Positions 1 through 5,343 of a stretch of 5,343 bases of DNA are shown here, one piece after another; position 1 is the first letter of the stretch, and each line of letters opens with the position of its first letter. The notes under the pieces were generated by a model. That model was not told the DNA's origin, searched no databases, and saw only the letters and a list, made by a program, of their open reading frames with translations. The position numbers and the translations under genes were made by a program. The stretch is from assembly GCA_023142805.1 (NCBI GenBank), contig JAGLIU010000167.1, positions 1-5,343 on the forward strand, given 5' to 3'. The stretch is from Candidatus Omnitrophota bacterium. Lineage in GTDB: Bacteria > Omnitrophota > Gorgyraeia > Tantalellales > Tantalellaceae.

Positions 1-3000
1 CTCCCATTTGGGCAACCTGCGCGTAGTACTACGTCCTGAAATTTTAAGAACACCGCTTTTCAGCCTGCTTGCCGCCACAAGTAACATTCCACATAATTCT
101 TTGCCTTTACCCGCGACTTTTTCTATACCCGTCGAGATAACAATTATAGGTAGCCATAAAAAAACAAGGCTTAAAGCAAAATCCATAAAACGTGTAAGTT
201 TATACGCGTCATGCCATCCTCCCATCTCGGTTATATCAATTTGTATTCCGGCCAGTTGTTTAAAAGCCTTTTGGTTTACCTTAAAAGCGCTGCTTTCCGC
301 CCAGGAAAGTTTACCTACAACCATGTTCACTACCGGATCGATCACATCGACCAACCTTCTCAAAAGGGCCTGCGGCAAACTTTTCGCGTAATCTTTCCAA
401 TGCACCATCTCATGCCGGATCGTTACAACTTTACTTAAAAATGTTTTTTCGGGGTTGATCCGTATTATGGCGCCTTTATCCTGATCCGCCACCAGACCAA
501 GCCATTTTGTCCCGGTAGCGTATCCCCTATATTCCATTTTTTCTTCCGATATATCTCCCTCATTAGCGATAAATTTCCTGAATACCGCCCGTTCATAAGG
601 ATCCTCACTTGATATCCAAGCGATAAGAAATGTCAATCTCATATCTTCCTGAAGTTTTTCCAGAAACAAAAACTCATTACTTTCGTTTTTCAGTTCGTTA
701 TACATTTTAGACGCGACCGCGCTATACCACGGCCCCAACTTCTCCAGACGACGCTGTGGGGCGGTAATTACGTTATAACCTCTTGCTCCTTTGAGCAGCA
801 ATTGTATTTTTCCGTTGTAGCTACCCGGTTGAACTTTTAAGATACGTCCATATTTGGAGAAAAAAGAACGATCCTTTTTTTCGATACTCTCCATATATCC
901 ACGGAGTACGGCGGGCAGCTCCTGATTCCTGTATTTATCTATGATCCGTTCCACCTCGGGAGAATACCGTATCCGCTCATCTACCGGCACAATCTTCGAA
1001 GGAACTACACTGGTGATCGCGACTGAAAAGATCAATAAAAATCCCGCGAAATATCCAAGCATTTTTCTTCCACTCAAAACAGAAGAAGAAATAACTCCGT
1101 CGCTTTTTCCTGAAATAACGATCGACATTATTACAACGGCGGGAATACCCAAAAGAAGCGCGGTTATGTAACTTGGACCGAATAACGCTACTGATACAAA
1201 CATATAAAGAGTTCCCGTAATTACCCCAAGTGTGGATATCGTTGCTATGCCTCTTTTGCCAACCCCGGGTTTTGCGGATTCTTCGACCATTACTTCGGAA
1301 ATCTTTTCCCTGGAAGGTTTTTCCTCGAAAGTTATTTCCTCAACATCAACTTTTTTTGTCATCCGAACCTGTAACTCCGTTATAAGAACGTCTAGAGCCT
1401 TTAGATCCTCAACAATTTTCGCGTTCGCCTCTTTCTTACTTTCAATCGTTTCCGGTGACGTTCGCATAATAAGATTAAAAGACTTATAAGCTTTCATCAA
1501 CTCCGTATACACCGTTTCTATGTTCGTGATATCTTCCTTTGATAGGGTGTCGGACATTTCACCGGCAAGTACCATGACTCCTGTCATCTTCTCAATAATA
1601 TTTATCTTAAGCTCAGAAGTTTCTGTTACCATGTCCCACGATTCTCTTAATATTGCCTGGGTTTTATCGGAAAGTTGAAATCTGTCAACAAACGATCCGT
1701 CTTGATTCGACAGATAGATCTTATCAATTTTTCCTTGATCTATTCTCTTTCCTACCAGTACTATCCTTTTCAAAAACATATCCAGAGAAGACTGACTCTC
1801 CGCTTTAAAATGTCGCAGACCCTCGGTTATATTATCCTCTCCCGGCTCCTTCAACACCTCCATCGCACGGGAAAGAAAGGATAGCGGTACCTCTAAGTTA
1901 TTTTCAAGATCGGCTATTGTTTGTGAAGATATCGAGATTATTTCCTGCTCTTGTCTCGCCATGACTTTTTGCATAAACCCTTCGGTAGCTCTTTTAAGAG
2001 CTCTCTCGACATCTTCAAGATCCTTATCGTCACGATCCCACTTCACGGGAAGAACCAATAACGGTTTTTCTCCAAGCTTTTTACTTCCTCTCAATTTTTC
2101 GCGTATATTACTTGTGGTCAATTCCCTTCCACAAAGCCTTTGTATCATATTTTCCAGAAGACTTTCGTCTTCCGATAAAGCGATTATGATCTCCTCAGGC
2201 ACGATCTCCGCGGGTCCCGTCTCACCCACTAATCTCTCTACCGTATATTCTAAAGCTTTAAGACGTTTAAGTATTCCTTCGTCTTTTTCCGTCTCTTTTT
2301 GAGACCTTTCCGTGAATTGGTTTATTTCATGAGGAAGCGACGCTTTAACTTCGCCTTCTTTTGTTATCGTCCTGAAAACAGGCGCGTCATCGGTTCTAAA
2401 AGCTACAACGATCCGGGAATACGCTATCTCTTGCGCCATGATCGCCGGGGGCAAATTCCTGGACGGGTCACCTATAAGAGCGTCCCTCAATTCAGACGGC
2501 ATCATTTTATTTGCCATATCTTCAGAACCATGTTTTCGTTCTAAAAATTTGTATCTATTTTCGTATGTATTGGTCCATAATATCCGTACATCCTTATTGT
2601 CGGGTCTCAACATACCCTCTTTTACTTTTTGCCCGATTGTATGGCTAAAAATATCCAACAACCTTTCCTGCTGATCAACCTTGCTGATCTTATCCTGAAA
2701 AAGCGCTTCTACGGCAAGTTGATACTCGTCCGTTTTAAGTATCTGTTCATAAGCTTTTTTCTTTCCGGTCAAAACCGCGATATATGGCCTCTCTTTGTCT
2801 TCCTCAAACTTGGGCAGAACAACAAGATAAGATAATTTGTTTTTTCGCATAAGCTCTGTCAAGCCTTTAGTGTGATATCCTCCGGTAATAAGCGCGGCTA
2901 CATGTTTATTTTCGGAACGCATCTTCCGAACAGTGTTATTAAGCATCGCGATATCACGTTTTTCAGCATCCGCGTAAAAATCCAAACCGGCCCCTATATT

Positions 3001-4428
3001 CTCGAATATCACGGCAAGATCATATCCTCCGATTATAGGGGTTTTATACTTAGCGGATTTTTCTTTTATGAACCGGGCGCATTTGGAAGCGTTAAAATCG
3101 TCACGATGTTTTTCTATATACTTGTACTCACTGTTATTTATTTCCATCAAATAAAGCTGTTTTATCAGGCGTACCAGTTTTACCAACTCATAAAGCTCAC
3201 GTTCATCTTTATTCCGGTACATTCGCTCTCTTAACGCGCTTTGAAAAGACTCAAGCTCCCGGTATAAAACAAAGATCCCTATGGACTCATAGACCGTTAT
3301 GTATTTCGCGAAAGTCATCAGGTTTTTATATTTCTCGAGATACACCCCTTTTCTTCTGGAAATATCAATGAGATACCTGTGAAAGTTAGACTGAGATATC
3401 TTATTTTTTTTGAACGCTACGGATTTAAGAACAAGACCTTCCATTTCATCCTTATCCATATTTTCGCTAAGTTCGTCTATAAGTTGTCGTCTTTCAACAT
3501 TGGCTTCTAAAAAATCTATTTTTTTCTCCAGTTCAATAGATTCCAGGATCTTGTTGAGTTCAGGATATCCTGAATAAGAAGCTTTATATTTCCCCGCCAA
3601 TAAAGATATCTTATCCCAGTACTCCGTAAAACTTAATGTCCCTTCTCTGTGAACCTCTGAAGAACGAATTAATGCCAACAAATCTTCTGAATATATCTTT
3701 TCCTCAAGATTTTTTAGCTCATTATGCAAACCTATTAAATTCTCACTATACACGACACGTTCTTCAGCTACCTCGCGAAAGCTTTCAAGATTAGTCTGAT
3801 AAAGCTTACTGTCCTCGACACCATAAAGAGTTACCTCAGAAACATCATTAGTTATCGTGAAAAACTCACCCGCGCTCATAAGACCGCCCGAAACCAATGC
3901 CTCCGCGGTTTTATTCCTTATTTCTATATCAGGATAAGTCTTCAAGAGAGAAGTATCAACAAACCCTGATGCGCCTTCAAGCGCGATAAACCTGAGATCA
4001 TAGTTGGTTACAAGTGAATTTAGAAGATTGGAGATAGAATACTGTGCGGATAACGACGAATGCGCGTCCTGAATGTTTATAATGACCTCATCGCCGCCGT
4101 CAGCGACAATTTCCTGTGTTTCAGCTATATCATAAGGAATATCAATGTTATCAGCGGCAATTCTATCATAGGTAGCGTTGTACTGTTTTGAAACCACCCA
4201 AACCGGACGTCCATTTTGTGCCCATCCGGACTGTTGATTAAAAAATAGTATTGCCAAAAAAAGACTTGTTATACGAATAAAAACTTTGTGACGCTTACTC
4301 CATTCAGTTATGCCATAACCTTCATGGATCTCATTTTTTTCGGTATTATTATTAATACATTTACCAGAGAAAATATTTCTTTTTTCAGTTTCAATAGAAA
4401 CATGCCCTCCACTTCTATCCTTACTCAT
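1..4428 (-). CDS. Giant secreted/membrane protein, TraB/TIKI-like N-terminal domain plus HExxH metallopeptidase-like region (3' end missing)
   Basis: Frame open for 1476 codons from ATG at 4428 to the window edge, with no stop; the C-terminus lies outside. The start is fixed by AGGGGGG five bases upstream, and the next Met is residue 184. Seen: polar N-terminus (1-45), then a basic-hydrophobic segment (46-70, ending GWAQN) like a signal peptide or anchor. Residues 115-540 carry QDAH (H123), ALEGASG (E151), KRD (R491) and TGGYHTKGL (H519), in the order and type expected of the TraB/TIKI/EreA-like superfamily, with a roughly 280-residue charged helical insert between E151 and R491. Residues 540-1055 are charged, mostly helical and unassigned. 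Hydrophobic segments lie at about 1061-1083, 1086-1106, 1124-1142 and 1414-1433. HEMVH at 1339-1343 is a zinc-peptidase HExxH; E1378 (in WAESS) could be the third ligand. Inferred: an envelope-located protein, possibly a double metalloenzyme; substrate unknown. The frame and its partial nature are certain; the domain calls are by motif only. Confidence 0.93.
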   Translation of the reverse strand, partial: MSKDRSGGHVSIETEKRNIFSGKCINNNTEKNEIHEGYGITEWSKRHKVFIRITSLFLAILFFNQQSGWAQNGRPVWVVSKQYNATYDRIAADNIDIPYDIAETQEIVADGGDEVIINIQDAHSSLSAQYSISNLLNSLVTNYDLRFIALEGASGFVDTSLLKTYPDIEIRNKTAEALVSGGLMSAGEFFTITNDVSEVTLYGVEDSKLYQTNLESFREVAEERVVYSENLIGLHNELKNLEEKIYSEDLLALIRSSEVHREGTLSFTEYWDKISLLAGKYKASYSGYPELNKILESIELEKKIDFLEANVERRQLIDELSENMDKDEMEGLVLKSVAFKKNKISQSNFHRYLIDISRRKGVYLEKYKNLMTFAKYITVYESIGIFVLYRELESFQSALRERMYRNKDERELYELVKLVRLIKQLYLMEINNSEYKYIEKHRDDFNASKCARFIKEKSAKYKTPIIGGYDLAVIFENIGAGLDFYADAEKRDIAMLNNTVRKMRSENKHVAALITGGYHTKGLTELMRKNKLSYLVVLPKFEEDKERPYIAVLTGKKKAYEQILKTDEYQLAVEALFQDKISKVDQQERLLDIFSHTIGQKVKEGMLRPDNKDVRILWTNTYENRYKFLERKHGSEDMANKMMPSELRDALIGDPSRNLPPAIMAQEIAYSRIVVAFRTDDAPVFRTITKEGEVKASLPHEINQFTERSQKETEKDEGILKRLKALEYTVERLVGETGPAEIVPEEIIIALSEDESLLENMIQRLCGRELTTSNIREKLRGSKKLGEKPLLVLPVKWDRDDKDLEDVERALKRATEGFMQKVMARQEQEIISISSQTIADLENNLEVPLSFLSRAMEVLKEPGEDNITEGLRHFKAESQSSLDMFLKRIVLVGKRIDQGKIDKIYLSNQDGSFVDRFQLSDKTQAILRESWDMVTETSELKINIIEKMTGVMVLAGEMSDTLSKEDITNIETVYTELMKAYKSFNLIMRTSPETIESKKEANAKIVEDLKALDVLITELQVRMTKKVDVEEITFEEKPSREKISEVMVEESAKPGVGKRGIATISTLGVITGTLYMFVSVALFGPSYITALLLGIPAVVIMSIVISGKSDGVISSSVLSGRKMLGYFAGFLLIFSVAITSVVPSKIVPVDERIRYSPEVERIIDKYRNQELPAVLRGYMESIEKKDRSFFSKYGRILKVQPGSYNGKIQLLLKGARGYNVITAPQRRLEKLGPWYSAVASKMYNELKNESNEFLFLEKLQEDMRLTFLIAWISSEDPYERAVFRKFIANEGDISEEKMEYRGYATGTKWLGLVADQDKGAIIRINPEKTFLSKVVTIRHEMVHWKDYAKSLPQALLRRLVDVIDPVVNMVVGKLSWAESSAFKVNQKAFKQLAGIQIDITEMGGWHDAYKLTRFMDFALSLVFLWLPIIVISTGIEKVAGKGKELCGMLLVAASRLKSGVLKISGRSTTRRLPKWE

Positions 4429-4433
4429 ATTTA

Positions 4434-4440
4434 CCCCCCT
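4434..4440 (-). promoter_or_regulatory. Strong Shine-Dalgarno site of the giant gene
   Basis: Reading the minus strand, A followed by six G lies five bases (TAAAT) before the ATG at 4428. This is an unusually G-rich but well-placed ribosome binding site. It decides the start: the 45 residues before the hydrophobic signal segment are therefore likely to be translated. No other good start codon with such a site occurs near the signal segment. Confidence 0.85.
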
Positions 4441-4478
4441 GCAAGCTTTCTTAAATCTTAACTAAATAATGTACTTAT

Positions 4479-4506
4479 ATTATAGCACATCTGCGAAAAT
4501 GTTCAA
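4479..4506 (-). promoter_or_regulatory. Extended -10 sigma70-type promoter of the giant gene
   Basis: On the minus strand, a -35 TTGAAC (4501-4506; 4 of 6 consensus matches) is separated by 16 bp from a perfect -10 TATAAT (4479-4484). The bases TGC directly before the -10 form a TGn extended element. Transcription would start near 4472 and give a leader of about 44 bases containing only the Shine-Dalgarno site, with no obvious riboswitch or attenuator. The match is by eye and has not been tested. Confidence 0.72.
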
Positions 4507-4562
4507 TTATTAAATTCTGCCTTTTTAAATACTAACCAATATCCTCTTTTTAACTTTGCCAA

Positions 4563-4688
4563 CTAATTTCGCGATAAAAAACATAATAAAAAAGCACTAT
4601 TACTTTTTGTTGTTCTAACGCTTTCAGTGTACCATACTCCTTCTTTACGTGTCAACACTATCTCTCTAAATTTTTCATCTTTAACCAC
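4563..4688 (-). CDS. Doubtful 41-codon ORF or gene remnant upstream of the giant gene
   Basis: A GTG start at 4688 follows a run of eight G (4693-4700) after four bases, much like the G-rich ribosome site of the giant gene. The peptide begins VKDEKFREIVLTRKEG and ends FLLCFLSRN before TAG at 4563-4565. Without the TAG the same frame would continue for 19 more codons (LAKLKRGYWLVF...) to a TGA at 4503-4505, which may mean a decayed gene. I recognise no family. Against it: it is short, the region is AT-rich, and a good promoter match lies inside it. It could equally be chance. Confidence 0.2.
   Translation of the reverse strand: MVKDEKFREIVLTRKEGVWYTESVRTTKSNSAFLLCFLSRN
4626..4655 (-). promoter_or_regulatory. 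Second upstream candidate promoter on the minus strand
   Basis: TTGACA (4650-4655, perfect -35) lies 18 bp before TACACT (4626-4631, 4 of 6), which is preceded by TGG, an extended -10 element. A transcript from here would run about 190 bases of AT-rich leader into the giant gene, and no strong terminator lies between. It overlaps a doubtful 41-codon ORF, so either this promoter or that ORF may be spurious. It could be a second promoter for the giant gene. Confidence 0.5.
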
Positions 4689-4743
4689 AAATCCCCCCCC
4701 TCTTTGTACCGGAGACCGAATTGTGAGGCAACCTGTCCCCGAA

Positions 4744-4763
4744 GAGGCAAAGGCTAGAGGATA
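4744..4763 (+). repeat. Degenerate heptamer-like repeat (GAGGCAA / AGGCTA / GAGGATA)
   Basis: Three adjoining units of six to seven bases resemble GAGGCTA: 4744-4750, 4751-4756 and 4757-4763. They match the cleaner heptamer array at the right edge of the window, so the repeat block appears to have related low-complexity sequence at both ends. Confidence 0.35.
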
Positions 4764-4780
4764 GAAAGGCCCTCAACACT

Positions 4781-4835
4781 GTCATTCCGAGAGAAATGAC
4801 GAGCGATAGCGAGGAACGGAGTCGAGGAATCCGAA
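4781..4835. repeat. Dispersed intergenic repeat of the GTCATTCCGAG...GAGGAATCC type
   Basis: The segment begins GTCATTCCGAG and ends GGAGTCGAGGAATCC, with an internal GAGCGATAGCGAGGAAC. This is the layout of the common bacterial intergenic repeat with a GTCATT head and a GAATCC tail. A small internal stem is possible: GTCATT (4781-4786) with AATGAC (4795-4800). Only one copy is in the window, so its repeated nature rests on resemblance to known repeats rather than on what is seen here. Confidence 0.5.
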
Positions 4836-4905
4836 GTACTTGAGATCTCCTTGTTAGAGTCATCGTTCGCTTAACTACCTTTGAAAATCCCCACATACGC
4901 TCACT

Positions 4906-4957
4906 AGAGTCACAGAGTCAATCTCTCTATACCCAACTCCTCTGACTCTGTGACTCT
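4906..4957. repeat. Perfect 15-bp inverted repeat with 22-base loop
   Basis: AGAGTCACAGAGTCA at 4906-4920 is the exact reverse complement of TGACTCTGTGACTCT at 4943-4957. Each arm is itself built of two near copies (AGAGTCAC then AGAGTCA). Pairing stops at both arm boundaries. No T-run follows immediately, so it is not a typical intrinsic terminator. It could be a mobile palindromic element or a protein-binding site. Confidence 0.8.
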
Positions 4958-4965
4958 TTCTTAAC

Positions 4966-5045
4966 GCACTTCCTCGGACATTGCGTCCTCGGTCGGCAGA
5001 AACCGGGAGATTTTTGCACTTCCTCTGACATTACGTCCTCGATCG
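4966..5045. repeat. Two 30-bp direct repeats, 50-bp period
   Basis: Copies at 4966-4995 and 5016-5045 share 27 of 30 bases. Both begin GCACTTCCTC and contain GACATT followed by CGTCCTCG; the three differences are single G-to-T or G-to-A changes. A shared GGCAGAA follows each copy at a different distance. With only two copies and a 20-base unlike spacer, this is a local duplication or a dispersed element pair, not a CRISPR array. Confidence 0.75.
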
Positions 5046-5085
5046 CCCAGGATGGCAGAAGAGGAGTTGTGTTCCTAAAGGGAAA

Positions 5086-5111
5086 GTAGCCGGAGGTTAA
5101 ACCCCGGCTAC
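5086..5111. repeat. GC-rich hairpin (GTAGCCGG/CCGGCTAC)
   Basis: GTAGCCGG (5086-5093) pairs perfectly with CCGGCTAC (5104-5111). The ten-base loop can add three more pairs (GGT/ACC) past a bulged A. On the minus strand the stem is followed by TTTCCCTTT, so it might act as a weak terminator for a leftward gene beyond the right edge. No such gene is visible, and the form also fits a dispersed palindromic repeat, which I favour. Confidence 0.6.
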
Positions 5112-5144
5112 GTAAATGTTGTGATGTTTGTTCCTTATTATTGG

Positions 5145-5180
5145 ATCCCGGATATCCTGTCTTCGCCAGGATTCCGGGAT
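5145..5180. repeat. Hairpin built from ATCCCGGA / TCCGGGAT arms
   Basis: The arm 5145-5159 (ATCCCGGATATCCTG) pairs with 5167-5180 (CAGGATTCCGGGAT) around a seven-base TCTTCGC loop, with one extra base on the left arm. The right arm overlaps the first of two GGATTCCGGGATGACGA direct repeats. The sequence is of the GTCATCCCGGAATCC type, frequent as an intergenic palindromic repeat in many bacterial genomes. Confidence 0.75.
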
Positions 5181-5222
5181 GACGACAAAGAGAAAATCTT
5201 CACCGGGATTCCGGGATGACGA
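5169..5222. repeat. Direct repeat GGATTCCGGGATGACGA, two copies
   Basis: Identical 17-base copies stand at 5169-5185 and 5206-5222, 37 bases apart, each preceded by a similar short stretch (CGCCA and CACCG). In reverse orientation they read TCGTCATCCCGGAATCC, the core of a widespread dispersed repeat. They produce a false reading frame on the minus strand. Confidence 0.8.
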
Positions 5223-5266
5223 GAGAAGGGGCCAAGTTTTGATAGGGGAACATATTGCTAGCACCT

Positions 5267-5309
5267 CAAATGTTACATTTTCTTGCCAGGCATAAAAATG
5301 TAACATTTG
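5267..5309. repeat. Perfect 15-bp AT-rich inverted repeat with 13-base loop
   Basis: CAAATGTTACATTTT (5267-5281) is the exact reverse complement of AAAATGTAACATTTG (5295-5309). Each arm is itself nearly palindromic around ATGTTACAT. CCTC lies before the left arm and GGGG follows the right one, so imperfect pairing may extend outward. Possible roles are a repressor operator, paired ends of a small mobile element, or a dispersed palindrome; nothing in the window decides between them. Confidence 0.8.
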
Positions 5310-5322
5310 GGGTAAAGAGTAA

Positions 5323-5343
5323 GAGGCTAAGGGCTAGAGGCTA
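5323..5343 (+). repeat. Heptamer tandem repeat reaching the window edge
   Basis: Three adjacent seven-base units, GAGGCTA, AGGGCTA and GAGGCTA, occupy 5323-5343, and the array may continue beyond the right edge. A degenerate relative stands at 4744-4763. Confidence 0.55.

Larger units (their letters stand above)
4441..5343. other. Intergenic region of about 900 bp: promoters at left, repeat and hairpin cluster at right
   Basis: No convincing gene longer than about 40 codons is present on either strand. The part from 4441 to about 4680 is AT-rich and holds the two minus-strand promoter candidates. From about 4740 to the right edge, composition changes: short direct and inverted repeats follow one another with little unique sequence between them. 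No tRNA, rRNA or recognisable small RNA was seen, and no transposase coding sequence. Whatever gene lies to the right is outside the window. Confidence 0.8.

Noticed and set aside
1880..1911. Histidine-kinase-like phospho-acceptor helix (DLENNLEVPLS, residues 840-850)
   Set aside because: The pattern recalls ELNNPL-type boxes, but the phospho-accepting histidine is absent and no ATP-binding N or G boxes follow.
8..3234. Several plus-strand reading frames of 68-127 codons
   Set aside because: They lie opposite the giant minus-strand gene and are explained by its codon bias. None has a convincing ribosome site or domain.
4588..4609. AAAAAG...CTTTTT hairpin as a terminator between the two promoters
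   Set aside because: The stem is six pairs, nearly all A-T, with an eight-base loop. It is too weak for a convincing intrinsic terminator.
4681..4896. Minus-strand reading frame of 71 codons
   Set aside because: It runs through the GTCATTCC-type repeat and gives the SLGMTV-like translation typical of false genes in such repeats. There is no ribosome site or family resemblance.
4966..5045. CRISPR array
   Set aside because: There are only two imperfect 30-bp copies with one 20-base spacer and no cas genes nearby.
5086..5111. Firm intrinsic terminator call
   Set aside because: The stem is good, but neither strand has a clean T-run after it and no gene ends nearby in the window, so it is listed as a repeat.
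5097..5306. Minus-strand reading frame of 69 codons
   Set aside because: Its central part is the translation of the two GGATTCCGGGATGACGA repeats (SSRNPGE, VIPESWRR), and it starts in one arm of the AT-rich inverted repeat. It is a repeat artefact.

Overview
The window is bacterial in character: a low-to-moderate G+C sequence with sigma70-type promoter matches, a strong Shine-Dalgarno site and the standard genetic code. It has two parts. Positions 1-4428 are one uninterrupted minus-strand reading frame of 1476 codons. It starts at 4428 and runs off the left edge with no stop, so this is the N-terminal part of a very large secreted or membrane-bound protein. Positions 4441-5343 are an intergenic block with its promoters next to the gene and, further right, a dense patchwork of short repeats and hairpins.

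The giant protein was read by translating the complement strand. In order it has: a polar N-terminal extension of about 45 residues; a signal-peptide or signal-anchor segment (about 46-70); a domain whose spaced motifs (QDAH at H123, LEG at E151, KRD at R491, GGYH at H519) resemble the TraB/TIKI/EreA/ChaN-like superfamily, interrupted by a long helical insert; a long, charged, mostly helical stretch (about 540-1055) that I cannot assign; three clustered hydrophobic segments (about 1061-1142); a soluble region with a zinc-metallopeptidase-type HExxH motif (HEMVH, 1339-1343) and a possible third ligand E1378; and a fourth hydrophobic segment (about 1414-1433) followed by a basic tail at the window edge. 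Two potential metal-dependent modules on one chain is the most interesting thing here.

Regulation: an extended -10 promoter (TTGAAC, 16 bp, TATAAT) lies just upstream of the gene. A second candidate (TTGACA, 18 bp, TACACT) lies about 150 bp further up on the same strand and overlaps a doubtful 41-codon ORF. The region 4744-5343 holds heptamer-like GAGGCTA repeats at both ends, two families of dispersed repeats of the GTCATTCC / GTCATCCCGG type, a 27/30 direct repeat, and four inverted repeats. No RNA gene, transposase or CRISPR array was seen.

Organism: giant multidomain surface proteins with a TraB-like N-terminus, together with this kind of repeat-littered intergenic DNA, suggest an uncultured lineage such as Candidatus Omnitrophota. 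This is a recollection-based inference of moderate-to-low certainty, not a sequence match.
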